A DNA stretch of 64,000 bases, from positions 248,001 through 312,000 of the forward strand of contig JBKBHI010000005.1 in the NCBI GenBank assembly GCA_046297835.1, written 5' to 3'. This stretch comes from CAMAVH01 sp046297835 (GTDB taxonomy: Bacteria > Pseudomonadota > Alphaproteobacteria > SMXQ01). The translations under genes were made by a program, and so were the position numbers. Each line of letters starts with the position of its first letter. Position 1 is the stretch's first letter. Positions 42,584-50,102 of this stretch are shown piece by piece. The notes under the pieces were generated by a model, which did not search any database, was not told the origin of the DNA, and worked only from the letters and a program-made list of their open reading frames with translations.

Positions 42584-42613
42584 CGGGCCGGCAAGCCGCA
42601 GCTTGCCGGCCCG
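42584..42613. other. Perfect GC-rich hairpin after the NitT-type operon
   Basis: 13-base-pair stem (arms CGGGCCGGCAAGC and GCTTGCCGGCCCG) with loop CGCA, 24 bases after the ATPase stop. There is no T-tract on either side, so it may act as an mRNA 3' stabiliser or a rho-assisted pause rather than an intrinsic terminator. Confidence 0.75.
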
Positions 42614-42732
42614 CGTCCGTCTGGGTTCCGCCCCGCCGCCGAGAGGGCCATGACAGGGACGGAGAGGTGGCTTATTCTCCCGCCCTGGGTCTGACGGCTT
42701 CGTGTTCCGCGGCCGACCAAGGGGGGATTTCG

Positions 42733-43812
42733 ATGAGGCCGCTGGCCGTCGGCGCGCTCGCTTGCGCCGCTTTGCTGATGCTGTCGTTCGCCGTGCCGCG
42801 CGCCGAAGCGACCGCGATCGAGACCGTGGCAAACCTCGCCGGCCCCAGCCGCCAGGCGATCTTAGAAGCCGGGGCGCGCCAAGAAGGCGTGGTGGTGTGG
42901 AGCGGCAGCGTCGGCGACGACATGCGCGCCCAGCTGGCCAAGGCGTTCACCGCGAAATATCCGTTCCTGCGCGTCGAAGGCCAGCGCCTCAGCGTGACCC
43001 AGGCCATCCAGCGCGCCGCCGCCGAAAAGAGCGGCAAGGCCGCGCCGCGCACCGATCTTCTCGCCGGCAACCTGCTGGTGGAATTGCGCCGCGGCGACTT
43101 GGCCCAGCCTTTCCGGTCGCCGCTGTCCGACGCCTTGCCCAAAGAATTCAAAGACCCCCATGGGCTTTCGGCGCCGTACCGCTTCGCCTATTACGGCATC
43201 GCCTACAACACCTCCCTGGTGAACGAGAAGGACGCGCCGCGCAGCTACGACGATCTGCTCGACCCGAAATGGCGCGGCAAGATCGTCTGGAACAACGGCC
43301 TGGAAAGCGGCGCGCCGGTGCTGATCACCTATTTCCGCCGCCTGTGGGGCGAGGAGCGGGCGGCGCGCTATCTCCAGCGGCTCGCGCAGCAGGTGGTCCG
43401 CACCGAGCTCGGCACGCCGCGCGAGACGCTCGACGGCGTGGTGAACGGCAAAAGCTACGTCATGCTCGGGGCGTCGCTGCATCAGGTCGCGGCGCTGCGC
43501 GCCGCCGGCGCCTCCATCGAAGCCACCATGCAGGACCCGGTGCTGGCGCGCGACAATCATCTGGTCTTGCTGAAAAGCGCGCCGCATCCGCATGCCGCCA
43601 TGCTGTTCGTCGATTTCCTGCTCGACCGCGAAGCGCAGGAAATCCTGCGTGGCGACCAGTTCTATCCGGCCAATCCCGACGTCGATCCGCCGGAGGTGAT
43701 GATGCCCTACGATCCGCTGCGCCACGGTCTCAAGCAATTCACCGCCGACGACGTCATGCTGTCGCAGGAGCGCGAACGATCGATCTCGCTGCTGCGCGAA
43801 TATTTCCGCTAG
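42733..43812 (+). CDS. ABC substrate-binding protein, Fe3+/polyamine (FbpA/PotD) class
   Basis: 359 residues from ATG 42733. Signal peptide ALACAALLMLSFAVPRAEA with cleavage near 26. The mature region has GARQEGVVVWSGSVGDDMRA and FAYYGIAYNTSLV, with SYDDLLDPKWRGKIVWNN, all hallmarks of the iron(III)/thiamine/phosphonate-type binding proteins. Despite the class name, many bind organic ligands. Its likely partners are the fused permease at 50.1 kb and the reverse-strand ATPase at 52.8 kb. Confidence 0.88.
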   Translation: MRPLAVGALACAALLMLSFAVPRAEATAIETVANLAGPSRQAILEAGARQEGVVVWSGSVGDDMRAQLAKAFTAKYPFLRVEGQRLSVTQAIQRAAAEKSGKAAPRTDLLAGNLLVELRRGDLAQPFRSPLSDALPKEFKDPHGLSAPYRFAYYGIAYNTSLVNEKDAPRSYDDLLDPKWRGKIVWNNGLESGAPVLITYFRRLWGEERAARYLQRLAQQVVRTELGTPRETLDGVVNGKSYVMLGASLHQVAALRAAGASIEATMQDPVLARDNHLVLLKSAPHPHAAMLFVDFLLDREAQEILRGDQFYPANPDVDPPEVMMPYDPLRHGLKQFTADDVMLSQERERSISLLREYFR

Positions 43813-43819
43813 CCGGGCC

Positions 43820-44518
43820 GTGATCAACGTCATCCGCCAGCGGTGGAGCCATGGCGGCGTCGATGCCGATCTGTGGGCGCTGAGCGGCGAGGGGCCGGCG
43901 CATCTGCCGCCGGCCGGCCAATTGGCCGCGCTCGTCGATGCGGCCGGCGCGGTTCTGGCGCGTCACGGCCTGTCGCTCGACAATCTCGTCCATCAACGGC
44001 TTTGGCTGCGCGAGCGCGGCATGCGCGACGAGATCGACGGCGTGCGCCGCGACTTGCTGCGCGGGCCGCGGCGCTGCGCCAGTTCCAGCTTCTATTGCGC
44101 CGCGCGGATGCGCGCCGGCGGCGGCGTCGCCCTCGATCTGCTGACGCAAAGCCCCACCGGCCGGCGCGCCCGCCGCATCGTCGATTTCGCGCCGCCGCGC
44201 CGCTACGCCTGGTATTTGCTGCAGGACGGGTGGCAGCACTTCTCCGGCATGGCCGAAAGCGCCGACGGCGTGGCGGCGCAGTTCGACGCCGCCTGCGGCC
44301 AGATCGAACGCGGCCTCGCCGCCGAGGGACGCGACTGGCGCTGCGTCACGCAAGCCCGCCTTTTTCTGGAGCGCGGGCAGGGGGAGGAGAACTGGCTGCG
44401 CGACGCCTTCGCGCGGCGCTCGGGACTGGCGGCTGAAACGGTCGCCTTCGATTGGGTCGACGGATTGGCCTCCGCCGACAAGCATCTCGAAATCGAAGCC
44501 GTCGCCCGCCCAATCTGA
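43820..44518 (+). CDS. RidA/YjgF-like protein with two degenerate repeats
   Basis: 232 residues from GTG 43820, 7 bases after the preceding stop. Two segments resemble RidA helices and strands: AGAVLARHGLSLDNLVHQRLWL near 40-61 and AACGQIERGLAAEGRDWRCVTQARLFL near 153-179. The conserved catalytic Arg of RidA is not clearly placed. The tandem arrangement resembles fused RidA-fold proteins such as chorismatase-type enzymes. Function unknown; cluster context suggests enamine/imine or ring-fission product chemistry. Confidence 0.6.
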   Translation: MINVIRQRWSHGGVDADLWALSGEGPAHLPPAGQLAALVDAAGAVLARHGLSLDNLVHQRLWLRERGMRDEIDGVRRDLLRGPRRCASSSFYCAARMRAGGGVALDLLTQSPTGRRARRIVDFAPPRRYAWYLLQDGWQHFSGMAESADGVAAQFDAACGQIERGLAAEGRDWRCVTQARLFLERGQGEENWLRDAFARRSGLAAETVAFDWVDGLASADKHLEIEAVARPI

Positions 44519-44568
44519 CGCGCCCGGGCCTGACGCGTACTGGCCTGACGCGTACTCGCCTGACGCCC
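44515..44568 (+). repeat. 15-base tandem repeat, 3.6 copies
   Basis: Units begin at 44515, 44530, 44545 and 44560, each starting CTGACGCG or CTGACGCC; the two central copies (CTGACGCGTACTGGC, CTGACGCGTACTCGC) differ at one base. It overlaps the stop codon of the RidA-like gene and abuts the terminator of the convergent DUF2848 gene. Confidence 0.85.
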
Positions 44569-44603
44569 AAAAGAAAACGGCGGCGCCTCGCGGTCGCCGC
44601 CGT
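44568..44603 (-). terminator. Rho-independent terminator of the DUF2848 gene
   Basis: Stem ACGGCGGCG / CGCCGCCGT (44577-44585 with 44595-44603), nine-base loop; on the minus strand it is followed by TTTTCTTTT. Ends the leftward transcript. Confidence 0.85.
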
Positions 44604-44624
44604 CGTCTCAGGATGCCGAGAGGC

Positions 44625-45323
44625 TCAGCCTTCGATCGGCAAAACCTTCGTCATGTAGCGATGGCTGATCTTGCGCTTGAGCACCGGATCTTCCAGTTCG
44701 AAGACAAAGCCTTCGGACGGACGGATACCGCCCTTGGCCGGCAGGGTGCCGCAATACATCGCGGTGTTGACCGGCAGCGCCTTGTCCTTGGCGATGGTGC
44801 AATTGGCGATCAGGTCCTGCGGCGGCAGCATCGCCGTCACCGGGCCCTCCTGGTACAGCACATCCTTGCCGCCCTCGATGGCGTAAGAGCGCAGGACGAT
44901 CTGGTCCCAGTGGCCGGCGATATCGTCCATCCGCCACAGCGTCTTGGCGACCGGATGCGGGCAGGCGGCCTTCGACCAGGTGACGCCGATCGTCTCCAGC
45001 TTGCGGTCGGTGTGGTCGGACCCGACGCCGACCCAGAGGCCGTCGGCCAGGCTGAACAGCATGAACTCGACCTCGCCGCTGCTGTCGCCGCCGACGACTT
45101 CGATGCTGTCCGCCGTGGTCAGCGTCTGCGCTGCGGCGCGGTAGTAGATCGGCGTGGACTTGGGACGGGCGACCCCGAGCTTCTCCAGTTCCTCGATATG
45201 GGCCTCCATGGCCGCCTTGTTGCGGCCAGTCCAGCCGGCGATGACCATCTGGTCGATCTGCACGACGCGATTTTCGCTGCCGGATTTACCCTCGAGGGTC
45301 AGGGAGAGACGCACGCTGCTCAT
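44625..45323 (-). CDS. DUF2848 family protein
   Basis: 232 residues from ATG 45323 with GGAG six bases upstream. DUF2848 features: VVQIDQMVIAGWTGRNKAAM near 18-37, a central GSDHTDRKLETIG and the TMYCGTLP-like AMYCGTLPAKGGIRPSEGF near 190-208. The family resembles the fumarylacetoacetase fold and often sits with amidases and ABC importers, as here, so a hydrolase acting on a ring-fission product is plausible. Divergent from the MarR gene across its operator. Confidence 0.82.
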   Translation of the reverse strand: MSSVRLSLTLEGKSGSENRVVQIDQMVIAGWTGRNKAAMEAHIEELEKLGVARPKSTPIYYRAAAQTLTTADSIEVVGGDSSGEVEFMLFSLADGLWVGVGSDHTDRKLETIGVTWSKAACPHPVAKTLWRMDDIAGHWDQIVLRSYAIEGGKDVLYQEGPVTAMLPPQDLIANCTIAKDKALPVNTAMYCGTLPAKGGIRPSEGFVFELEDPVLKRKISHRYMTKVLPIEG

Positions 45324-45423
45324 TAAAATCTCCAATTTTTCAATCTATTATAAGGCGTTCTTGATGAACGCCGAAGCTCGGGGGACAGCCCGCGTCCCGT
45401 GAGTTAGGCGGTCTTTGGCGTCA

Positions 45424-45476
45424 TTGACAAGCCATGGCAGATAGCTTTAGCATATTGCTAAGTTTCAAAGCTATCT
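45424..45476 (+). promoter_or_regulatory. Sigma-70-like promoter with nested MarR operator
   Basis: TTGACA at 45424-45429 and TAGCAT at 45448-45453 (18-base spacing) point toward the MarR gene. Overlapping the -10 is the perfect palindrome TTAGCA-TAT-TGCTAA (45447-45461). This lies within a larger inverted repeat with 10-base arms AGATAGCTTT (45439-45448) and AAAGCTATCT (45467-45476). Binding here would block RNA polymerase, so autorepression of marR and its operon is expected. Confidence 0.75.
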
Positions 45477-45533
45477 CGTCCTGCGAGAAGCGAGGCCGGT
45501 TCCATCACTGGATCCGGCGATTGGGGATCGGAC

Positions 45534-46154
45534 ATGGAGATCGGCAACGGCCGCCGCGCGGTGAAGGCGAACGCCCCCGAAAAGGGCGGCGAAGCCCGTC
45601 CGCCGTTGACCGTTTCGAAGCCGGATTTGCTGGTCGAAGGCGAGGACGGCGAGTTCCGCCAACTGGTCCATCGTCTGCTGGCTTTCTCCGCCCGCCTCGA
45701 GACCTGCCGCTCGGGCTTCGGCGCGCTGCTCGACCTGACCGGCGTGCAATACACGACCCTGATTTCCATCGCCCATCTGGAGGGCGACGACGGCGTCGGC
45801 GTGAAGACCGTTGCCGACCATCTCGGCCTCTCCGGCTCCTTCCTCACGATCGTCTCGGGCCAGCTCGCCAAGCGCGGCCTCGTCGAGAAAAGCACCAATC
45901 CGCAGGACCGCCGCCGCGTCCATCTGCGCGTGACGGAGCAGGGCCGCGAGATGCTCGAGGGCCTCGCGCCGATCCAGCGCGACGTCAACGACCTGCTGTT
46001 CAAGCCGCTCGACGCCAAGCGCTTCCGCGCGCTCAACGAGATTTTTGCCGACCTGATCAAAGCCGCCGACGAGGCGACCGCGCTGATCGGCTATTACAGC
46101 CAGAGCGGCGCGCCGGACGCCGCCCGCGCGCCCAAAGCGCGCCTGCGCGGGTGA
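45534..46154 (+). CDS. MarR-family transcriptional regulator
   Basis: 206 residues, with a ~45-residue polar N-terminal extension before the MarR domain. Winged-helix motifs: GVKTVADHLGLSGSFLTIVS near 99-118, QLAKRGLVEKSTNPQDRRRV near 119-138, then LRVTEQGREMLEGL. MarR proteins usually dissociate from DNA when an aromatic ligand binds. Eight bases separate it from the flavin reductase gene, so it heads the reductase/monooxygenase operon and is likely its repressor. Confidence 0.92.
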   Translation: MEIGNGRRAVKANAPEKGGEARPPLTVSKPDLLVEGEDGEFRQLVHRLLAFSARLETCRSGFGALLDLTGVQYTTLISIAHLEGDDGVGVKTVADHLGLSGSFLTIVSGQLAKRGLVEKSTNPQDRRRVHLRVTEQGREMLEGLAPIQRDVNDLLFKPLDAKRFRALNEIFADLIKAADEATALIGYYSQSGAPDAARAPKARLRG

Positions 46155-46162
46155 GGGAAGCC

Positions 46163-46684
46163 ATGGCCGACGACGTGAACAACGCATTCGATCCGATCGC
46201 CTTCCGCCGCGCGCTTGGCGAATACGTCACCGGCGTGACCGTCATCACCGCCGAAGGCGGCAACGGCGAGCGCATCGGCATGACGATGAACTCGTTCAAC
46301 TCCGTCTCGCTCGATCCGCCGCTGGTGCTGTTCAGCGTCGACCGCCGCGCGCTCAGCCTGCCGGCCCTCGAAAGCGCCAAGGGTTTCTGCGTCAACGTGC
46401 TCAGCCGCGGCCAGCAGGACGTCTCCGGCCGCTTCGCCAAGGCGCAGACCGACAAGTGGGCCGAGACCAAGTGGACGCCGGGCTATATGAACGCGCCGCT
46501 GCTCGACGGCGCGCAGGCGCATTTCGAATGCGCGCCCTACGCCACCTACGACGGCGGCGACCATGTGATTTTCGTCGTGCGCGTCGTGCGCTTCTCCACG
46601 CAGCCGCACAGCGAGCCATTGGCCTTCTTTCGCGGCCGCTACTCCGTCGTCAGCGACGAGAGCGAGCGGCGCGGCGTCGCCTGA
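46163..46684 (+). CDS. Flavin reductase of a two-component monooxygenase
   Basis: 173 residues from ATG 46163, HpaC/RutF family. Motifs: FRRALGEYVTGVTVITAEGG near 12-31, the flavin-binding GMTMNSFNSVSLDPPLVLFS near 38-57 and FCVNVLSRGQQDVSGRFA. It would use NAD(P)H to supply reduced FAD to the HpaB-like enzyme encoded 73 bases downstream. Confidence 0.92.
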   Translation: MADDVNNAFDPIAFRRALGEYVTGVTVITAEGGNGERIGMTMNSFNSVSLDPPLVLFSVDRRALSLPALESAKGFCVNVLSRGQQDVSGRFAKAQTDKWAETKWTPGYMNAPLLDGAQAHFECAPYATYDGGDHVIFVVRVVRFSTQPHSEPLAFFRGRYSVVSDESERRGVA

Positions 46685-46757
46685 CCAGCCTTTCGCGCGC
46701 ACCGCGTAAACCGAACACCCGAACAACAGACGTCTTCAAAGCCCGAGGAACGAAACG

Positions 46758-48245
46758 ATGATCAAGAACGGCAAACAGCATATCGAGACGCTGCGCGACG
46801 GCCGCCAAGTCTTCATCAATGGCGAGGCCGTCAAGGACGTCACCGAGCACAGCGCCTACCGCTCTTCCGTCCAGTCGATCGGCCGTCTCTACGATTTCCA
46901 GTCCGCTCCCGAGAACAAGGAGCTGATGACCTATCAGACCGACACCAAGCAGACCGCGCACAAGATGTGGCAGATGGCCGCCAGCTACGCCGAGCTGGTC
47001 GAGCGCCGCAAGGCGCTGGAAGCCTGGGCCGAGCTGAGCGGCGGCTTCCTCGGCCGCTCGCCCGAGCACGTCGCCTCCTGCATCACCGGCATGGCTATGG
47101 GCCTGTCGGTGTTCGAGGAATACAACAAGGACCGCGCCAAGGCGTTGCACGACTATTACCGCTACGCCCGCGACAACGACCTCTACCTGACCTACGTCAT
47201 CATCAATCCGCAGGCCGACCGCTCCAAGTCGGCCGCCGGCCAGAGCAACGAATTCCTCGCCGCCGGCATCGTCGACGAGGATTCGGAAGGCATCACCATC
47301 CGCGGCGCGAAGATGCTCGCCACCGGCGGCATCATGGCCAACGAAGTTCTCGTCACCTGCATCCAGCCGCTGCAGCCCGGCGAGGAGAAATACGCCTATT
47401 CGTTCTGCATCCCGATGAACGCCAAGGGCCTCAAGCTCATGTCGCGCAAGTCGTACGAGCAGAGCGCCGACAACGTGTTCGACAGCCCGCTGTCCAAGCG
47501 CTTCGACGAGAACGACGCGCTGATCTATTTCGACGACGTGAAAGTGCCGTGGGACCGCGTGTTCGTGAACCAGGACGTCGCCATGACGCTCAAGCAGTTC
47601 CACGCGACGCCGGCGCACGTCTATCAGAACTATCAGGCGCAGGTCCGCCTGATGGTGAAGATGCGCTTCCTCACCGGCATCGCCTACCGCACCGCCGAGA
47701 TGAACGGCATCATCAACTTCCCGCAGGTCAAGGAAACCCTCGGCCAGCTCGCCGCCGAAGCGGCCATGGTCGACGCGCTGGTCGCCGCCATGGAGGCCAA
47801 GGGCAAGCAGGTCGGGCCTTACTACATTCCCGACCGCCACACTCTCTACACCGCCCAGGTGTTGACGCAGCAGCTCTATCCGAAAGTCGTCAACACGCTG
47901 CGCGACCTCGCCGGCGGCGGCATGATCATGCTGCCCTCGTCGATCATGGATTTCGCCAATCCCGAGCTCAACGAGCTCATCATGAAGACGCAGCAGTCGC
48001 CGGCCGCGGGCTCCAAGGAGCGCGTAAAGTTCTACAAGCTGGCGTGGGACGCCGTCGGCTCCGAGTTCGGCTCGCGCCACACGCAGTACGAGATGTTCTA
48101 CGCCGGCGCGACCTTCGTCACGAAGGGCCACTCGTTCCGCACCTACGACTGGAAGCGCTCGACCGAGCTCTTGGACAAGATGCTCGGCAGCTACGATCTC
48201 GAAAGCGAACTGGCCAAGAAGAAGCTCGGCAAGGCCGCCGAGTAA
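46758..48245 (+). CDS. FADH2-dependent aromatic monooxygenase, HpaB family
   Basis: 495 residues, close to the ~490-520 of HpaB-type hydroxylases. Family elements: an N-terminal RDGRQVFINGEAVKDVTEH, flavin-site segment YVIINPQADRSKSA near 154-167, ATGGIMANEVLVTCI near 193, LTGIAYRTAEMNGIINFPQV near 310 and AGGGMIMLPSS near 395. Reduced flavin comes from the reductase upstream. Hydroxylates phenolic or hydroxypyridine substrates ortho to a hydroxyl, preparing the ring for cleavage. GAGGAAC ribosome site. Confidence 0.92.
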   Translation: MIKNGKQHIETLRDGRQVFINGEAVKDVTEHSAYRSSVQSIGRLYDFQSAPENKELMTYQTDTKQTAHKMWQMAASYAELVERRKALEAWAELSGGFLGRSPEHVASCITGMAMGLSVFEEYNKDRAKALHDYYRYARDNDLYLTYVIINPQADRSKSAAGQSNEFLAAGIVDEDSEGITIRGAKMLATGGIMANEVLVTCIQPLQPGEEKYAYSFCIPMNAKGLKLMSRKSYEQSADNVFDSPLSKRFDENDALIYFDDVKVPWDRVFVNQDVAMTLKQFHATPAHVYQNYQAQVRLMVKMRFLTGIAYRTAEMNGIINFPQVKETLGQLAAEAAMVDALVAAMEAKGKQVGPYYIPDRHTLYTAQVLTQQLYPKVVNTLRDLAGGGMIMLPSSIMDFANPELNELIMKTQQSPAAGSKERVKFYKLAWDAVGSEFGSRHTQYEMFYAGATFVTKGHSFRTYDWKRSTELLDKMLGSYDLESELAKKKLGKAAE

Positions 48246-48287
48246 GTTTGTCGCAAGTCCGCTCAGTAACCAGGAAGGAAGCCCACC

Positions 48288-48674
48288 ATGCCTGTGAACA
48301 AGGTTCATGACGAGTTCCGCGCCGTCGATCTCAATAGCGGCTGGGAAGACCCGCCGGGCTACGCGCCGGGCTCCGGCGTGCAGCAGAAGATCATCTCGGG
48401 CGCGCTCGACGAGGTGAACAAGCGCGGCACCCGCACCCGCCTGCTCAAGTTCGAGCCGGGCGCCTTCTCGACCTCGACCATCGTCCACGACTATTGGGAA
48501 GAGGTCTACCTGCTGCGCGGCGACCTGATCGTCGGCAACGACGCGCAGGGCAACGGCGGCCGCCCGTTCACCGGCGACACCTACGCCGTGCGTCCGCCGG
48601 GCGCGATCCACGGGCCGTTCAAGTCGGCGACCGGCTGCACGCTGCTCGAAATCCACTATTACGATCCGGTCTAA
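48288..48674 (+). CDS. Cupin-domain protein
   Basis: 128 residues. A single conserved beta-barrel: RTRLLKFEPGAFSTSTIVHD, then HDYWEEVYLLRGDLIVGND, with His-x-Trp-Glu-Glu at 68-72 as likely metal ligands and the second motif VRPPGAIHGPFKS near 103-115. AGGAAGGAAG ribosome site. Small cupins in such clusters may be ring-cleaving dioxygenases, isomerases or binding proteins. It is shorter than 3-hydroxyanthranilate dioxygenase, so that assignment is not made. Confidence 0.82.
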   Translation: MPVNKVHDEFRAVDLNSGWEDPPGYAPGSGVQQKIISGALDEVNKRGTRTRLLKFEPGAFSTSTIVHDYWEEVYLLRGDLIVGNDAQGNGGRPFTGDTYAVRPPGAIHGPFKSATGCTLLEIHYYDPV

Positions 48675-48696
48675 GGGCATTGTCGGGGGACATGGC

Positions 48697-50052
48697 GTGA
48701 AGCCGCTGCAGGAACTGGCAAAAGACTTGGCCGACGGACGCGCGACGAGCCGCGCGCTCGTCGAAGCCTGTCTCGAGCGGATCGAGGATCCGGCCGGGGA
48801 GGGCAAGCGCGCCTTCATCGCCGTCGATGCCGAAGGCGCGCGCGCCCAGGCCGACTTCGCCGACGCCCAGCGCAAGCGCGGCATCGCGCCGTCGGCTTTC
48901 GCCGGCATTCCCGTCTCGGTCAAAGACCTGTTCGACATCCAAGGGCAGCAGACCCGCGCCGGCTCGACCGCTCTGGCCAAGGCCGCGCCGGCGAAAACCG
49001 ACGCGCCGCCGGTCGCCGCCCTGCGCGCCGCCGGCTTCGTGCTGATCGGCCGCACCAACATGACCGAATTCGCCTATTCGGGCATCGGCATCAACCCGCA
49101 TTACGGCACGCCGCTCAACGCCTGGGACCGCGCCACCGGCCGCGTGCCCGGCGGCTCGACCTCGGGCGGCGCGATCTCGGTCGCCGACGATATGGCCGCC
49201 GTCGCGCTCGGCACCGACACCGGCGGCTCGCTGCGCATTCCGCCGGCCTTCAACGGCCTCGTCGGCTTCAAGCCGACGGCCAAGCGCGTCTCGCGCGCGG
49301 GCGCGGTGCCGCTGTCCACGACGCTCGATTCGGTCGGCCCGATCGGCCGCACGGTCGCTTGCTGCGCCATCGTCGATTCCATCATCTCCGGCGAGCGTTC
49401 GTCCGCGCCGGCGCCCGTCGCCCATCCGGTGAAGGGCCTCCGCCTGGCCGCGCCGCAGAGCTTCGTGCTGAACGACGTCGAGCCCGCCGTCATGGCGGCG
49501 TTCCAGGCATCGCTCGCCGCGCTGCGCCAGGCCGGCGCGCTGGTCGACGAGATCGCGCTGACCGAGCTGGACGAGCTGCCGAAGATCAACGCCAAGGGCG
49601 GCTTCTCCGCGCCCGAAGCCTACGCCTGGCACCGCCCGCTGCTCGAAGCGCAGGGCGACGCCTACGATCCGCGCGTCCGCGTGCGCATCATGAAGGGCAC
49701 CGAGCAATCGGCCGCCGACTATATCGAGCTGCTGGCCGCGCGCCGCGACCTGATCGCCCGCGTCGCCGCCGCAACCGCCGCTTATGACGCCTTGGTGATG
49801 CCGACGGTCGCCATCGTCGCGCCCAAGCTGCAAGAATTGATCGACAGCGACGCCGCCTTCACCCGCGCCAATCTCCTGGCGCTACGGAATACGTCGGTCG
49901 CCAATTTCCTGGATCAATGCGCCGTGTCCTTGCCCTGCCACAAGCCGGGCGAGGCGCCTGTCGGCTTCATGCTGATGGGCGCGCACGGTTCCGACGCCAA
50001 ACTGCTTTCCATCGCCGGCGGTGTCGCCGGCGTCTTGTCCGCCGGCCAGTAG
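48697..50052 (+). CDS. Amidase-signature family amidase
   Basis: 451 residues from GTG 48697. The Ser-cisSer-Lys triad is visible: Lys76 in PVSVKDLFDI, a cis-Ser in PGGSTSGGAIS (Ser154 or Ser156) and nucleophile Ser178 in GTDTGGSLRIP. Cleaves carbon-nitrogen amide bonds; in this cluster it could release ammonia from an amide ring-fission product or convert the incoming amide to the acid. Same operon direction as the monooxygenase and cupin. Confidence 0.92.
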   Translation: MKPLQELAKDLADGRATSRALVEACLERIEDPAGEGKRAFIAVDAEGARAQADFADAQRKRGIAPSAFAGIPVSVKDLFDIQGQQTRAGSTALAKAAPAKTDAPPVAALRAAGFVLIGRTNMTEFAYSGIGINPHYGTPLNAWDRATGRVPGGSTSGGAISVADDMAAVALGTDTGGSLRIPPAFNGLVGFKPTAKRVSRAGAVPLSTTLDSVGPIGRTVACCAIVDSIISGERSSAPAPVAHPVKGLRLAAPQSFVLNDVEPAVMAAFQASLAALRQAGALVDEIALTELDELPKINAKGGFSAPEAYAWHRPLLEAQGDAYDPRVRVRIMKGTEQSAADYIELLAARRDLIARVAAATAAYDALVMPTVAIVAPKLQELIDSDAAFTRANLLALRNTSVANFLDQCAVSLPCHKPGEAPVGFMLMGAHGSDAKLLSIAGGVAGVLSAGQ

Positions 50053-50102
50053 GCGGACAGGCCCGAACAACCGAGACGACCGAGAAGCCCGAGGAGTTAG
50101 AG

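Noticed and set aside
48288..48674. Assignment of the cupin as 3-hydroxyanthranilate 3,4-dioxygenase
   Set aside because: Attractive because ACMSD-like and RidA genes are near, but the protein is shorter than that enzyme and its family-specific substrate residues cannot be recognised.
46650..49061. About 800-codon open frame antisense to the HpaB, cupin and amidase genes
   Set aside because: Spans three clear sense genes with strong family signatures; no start signals and shadow-like composition.
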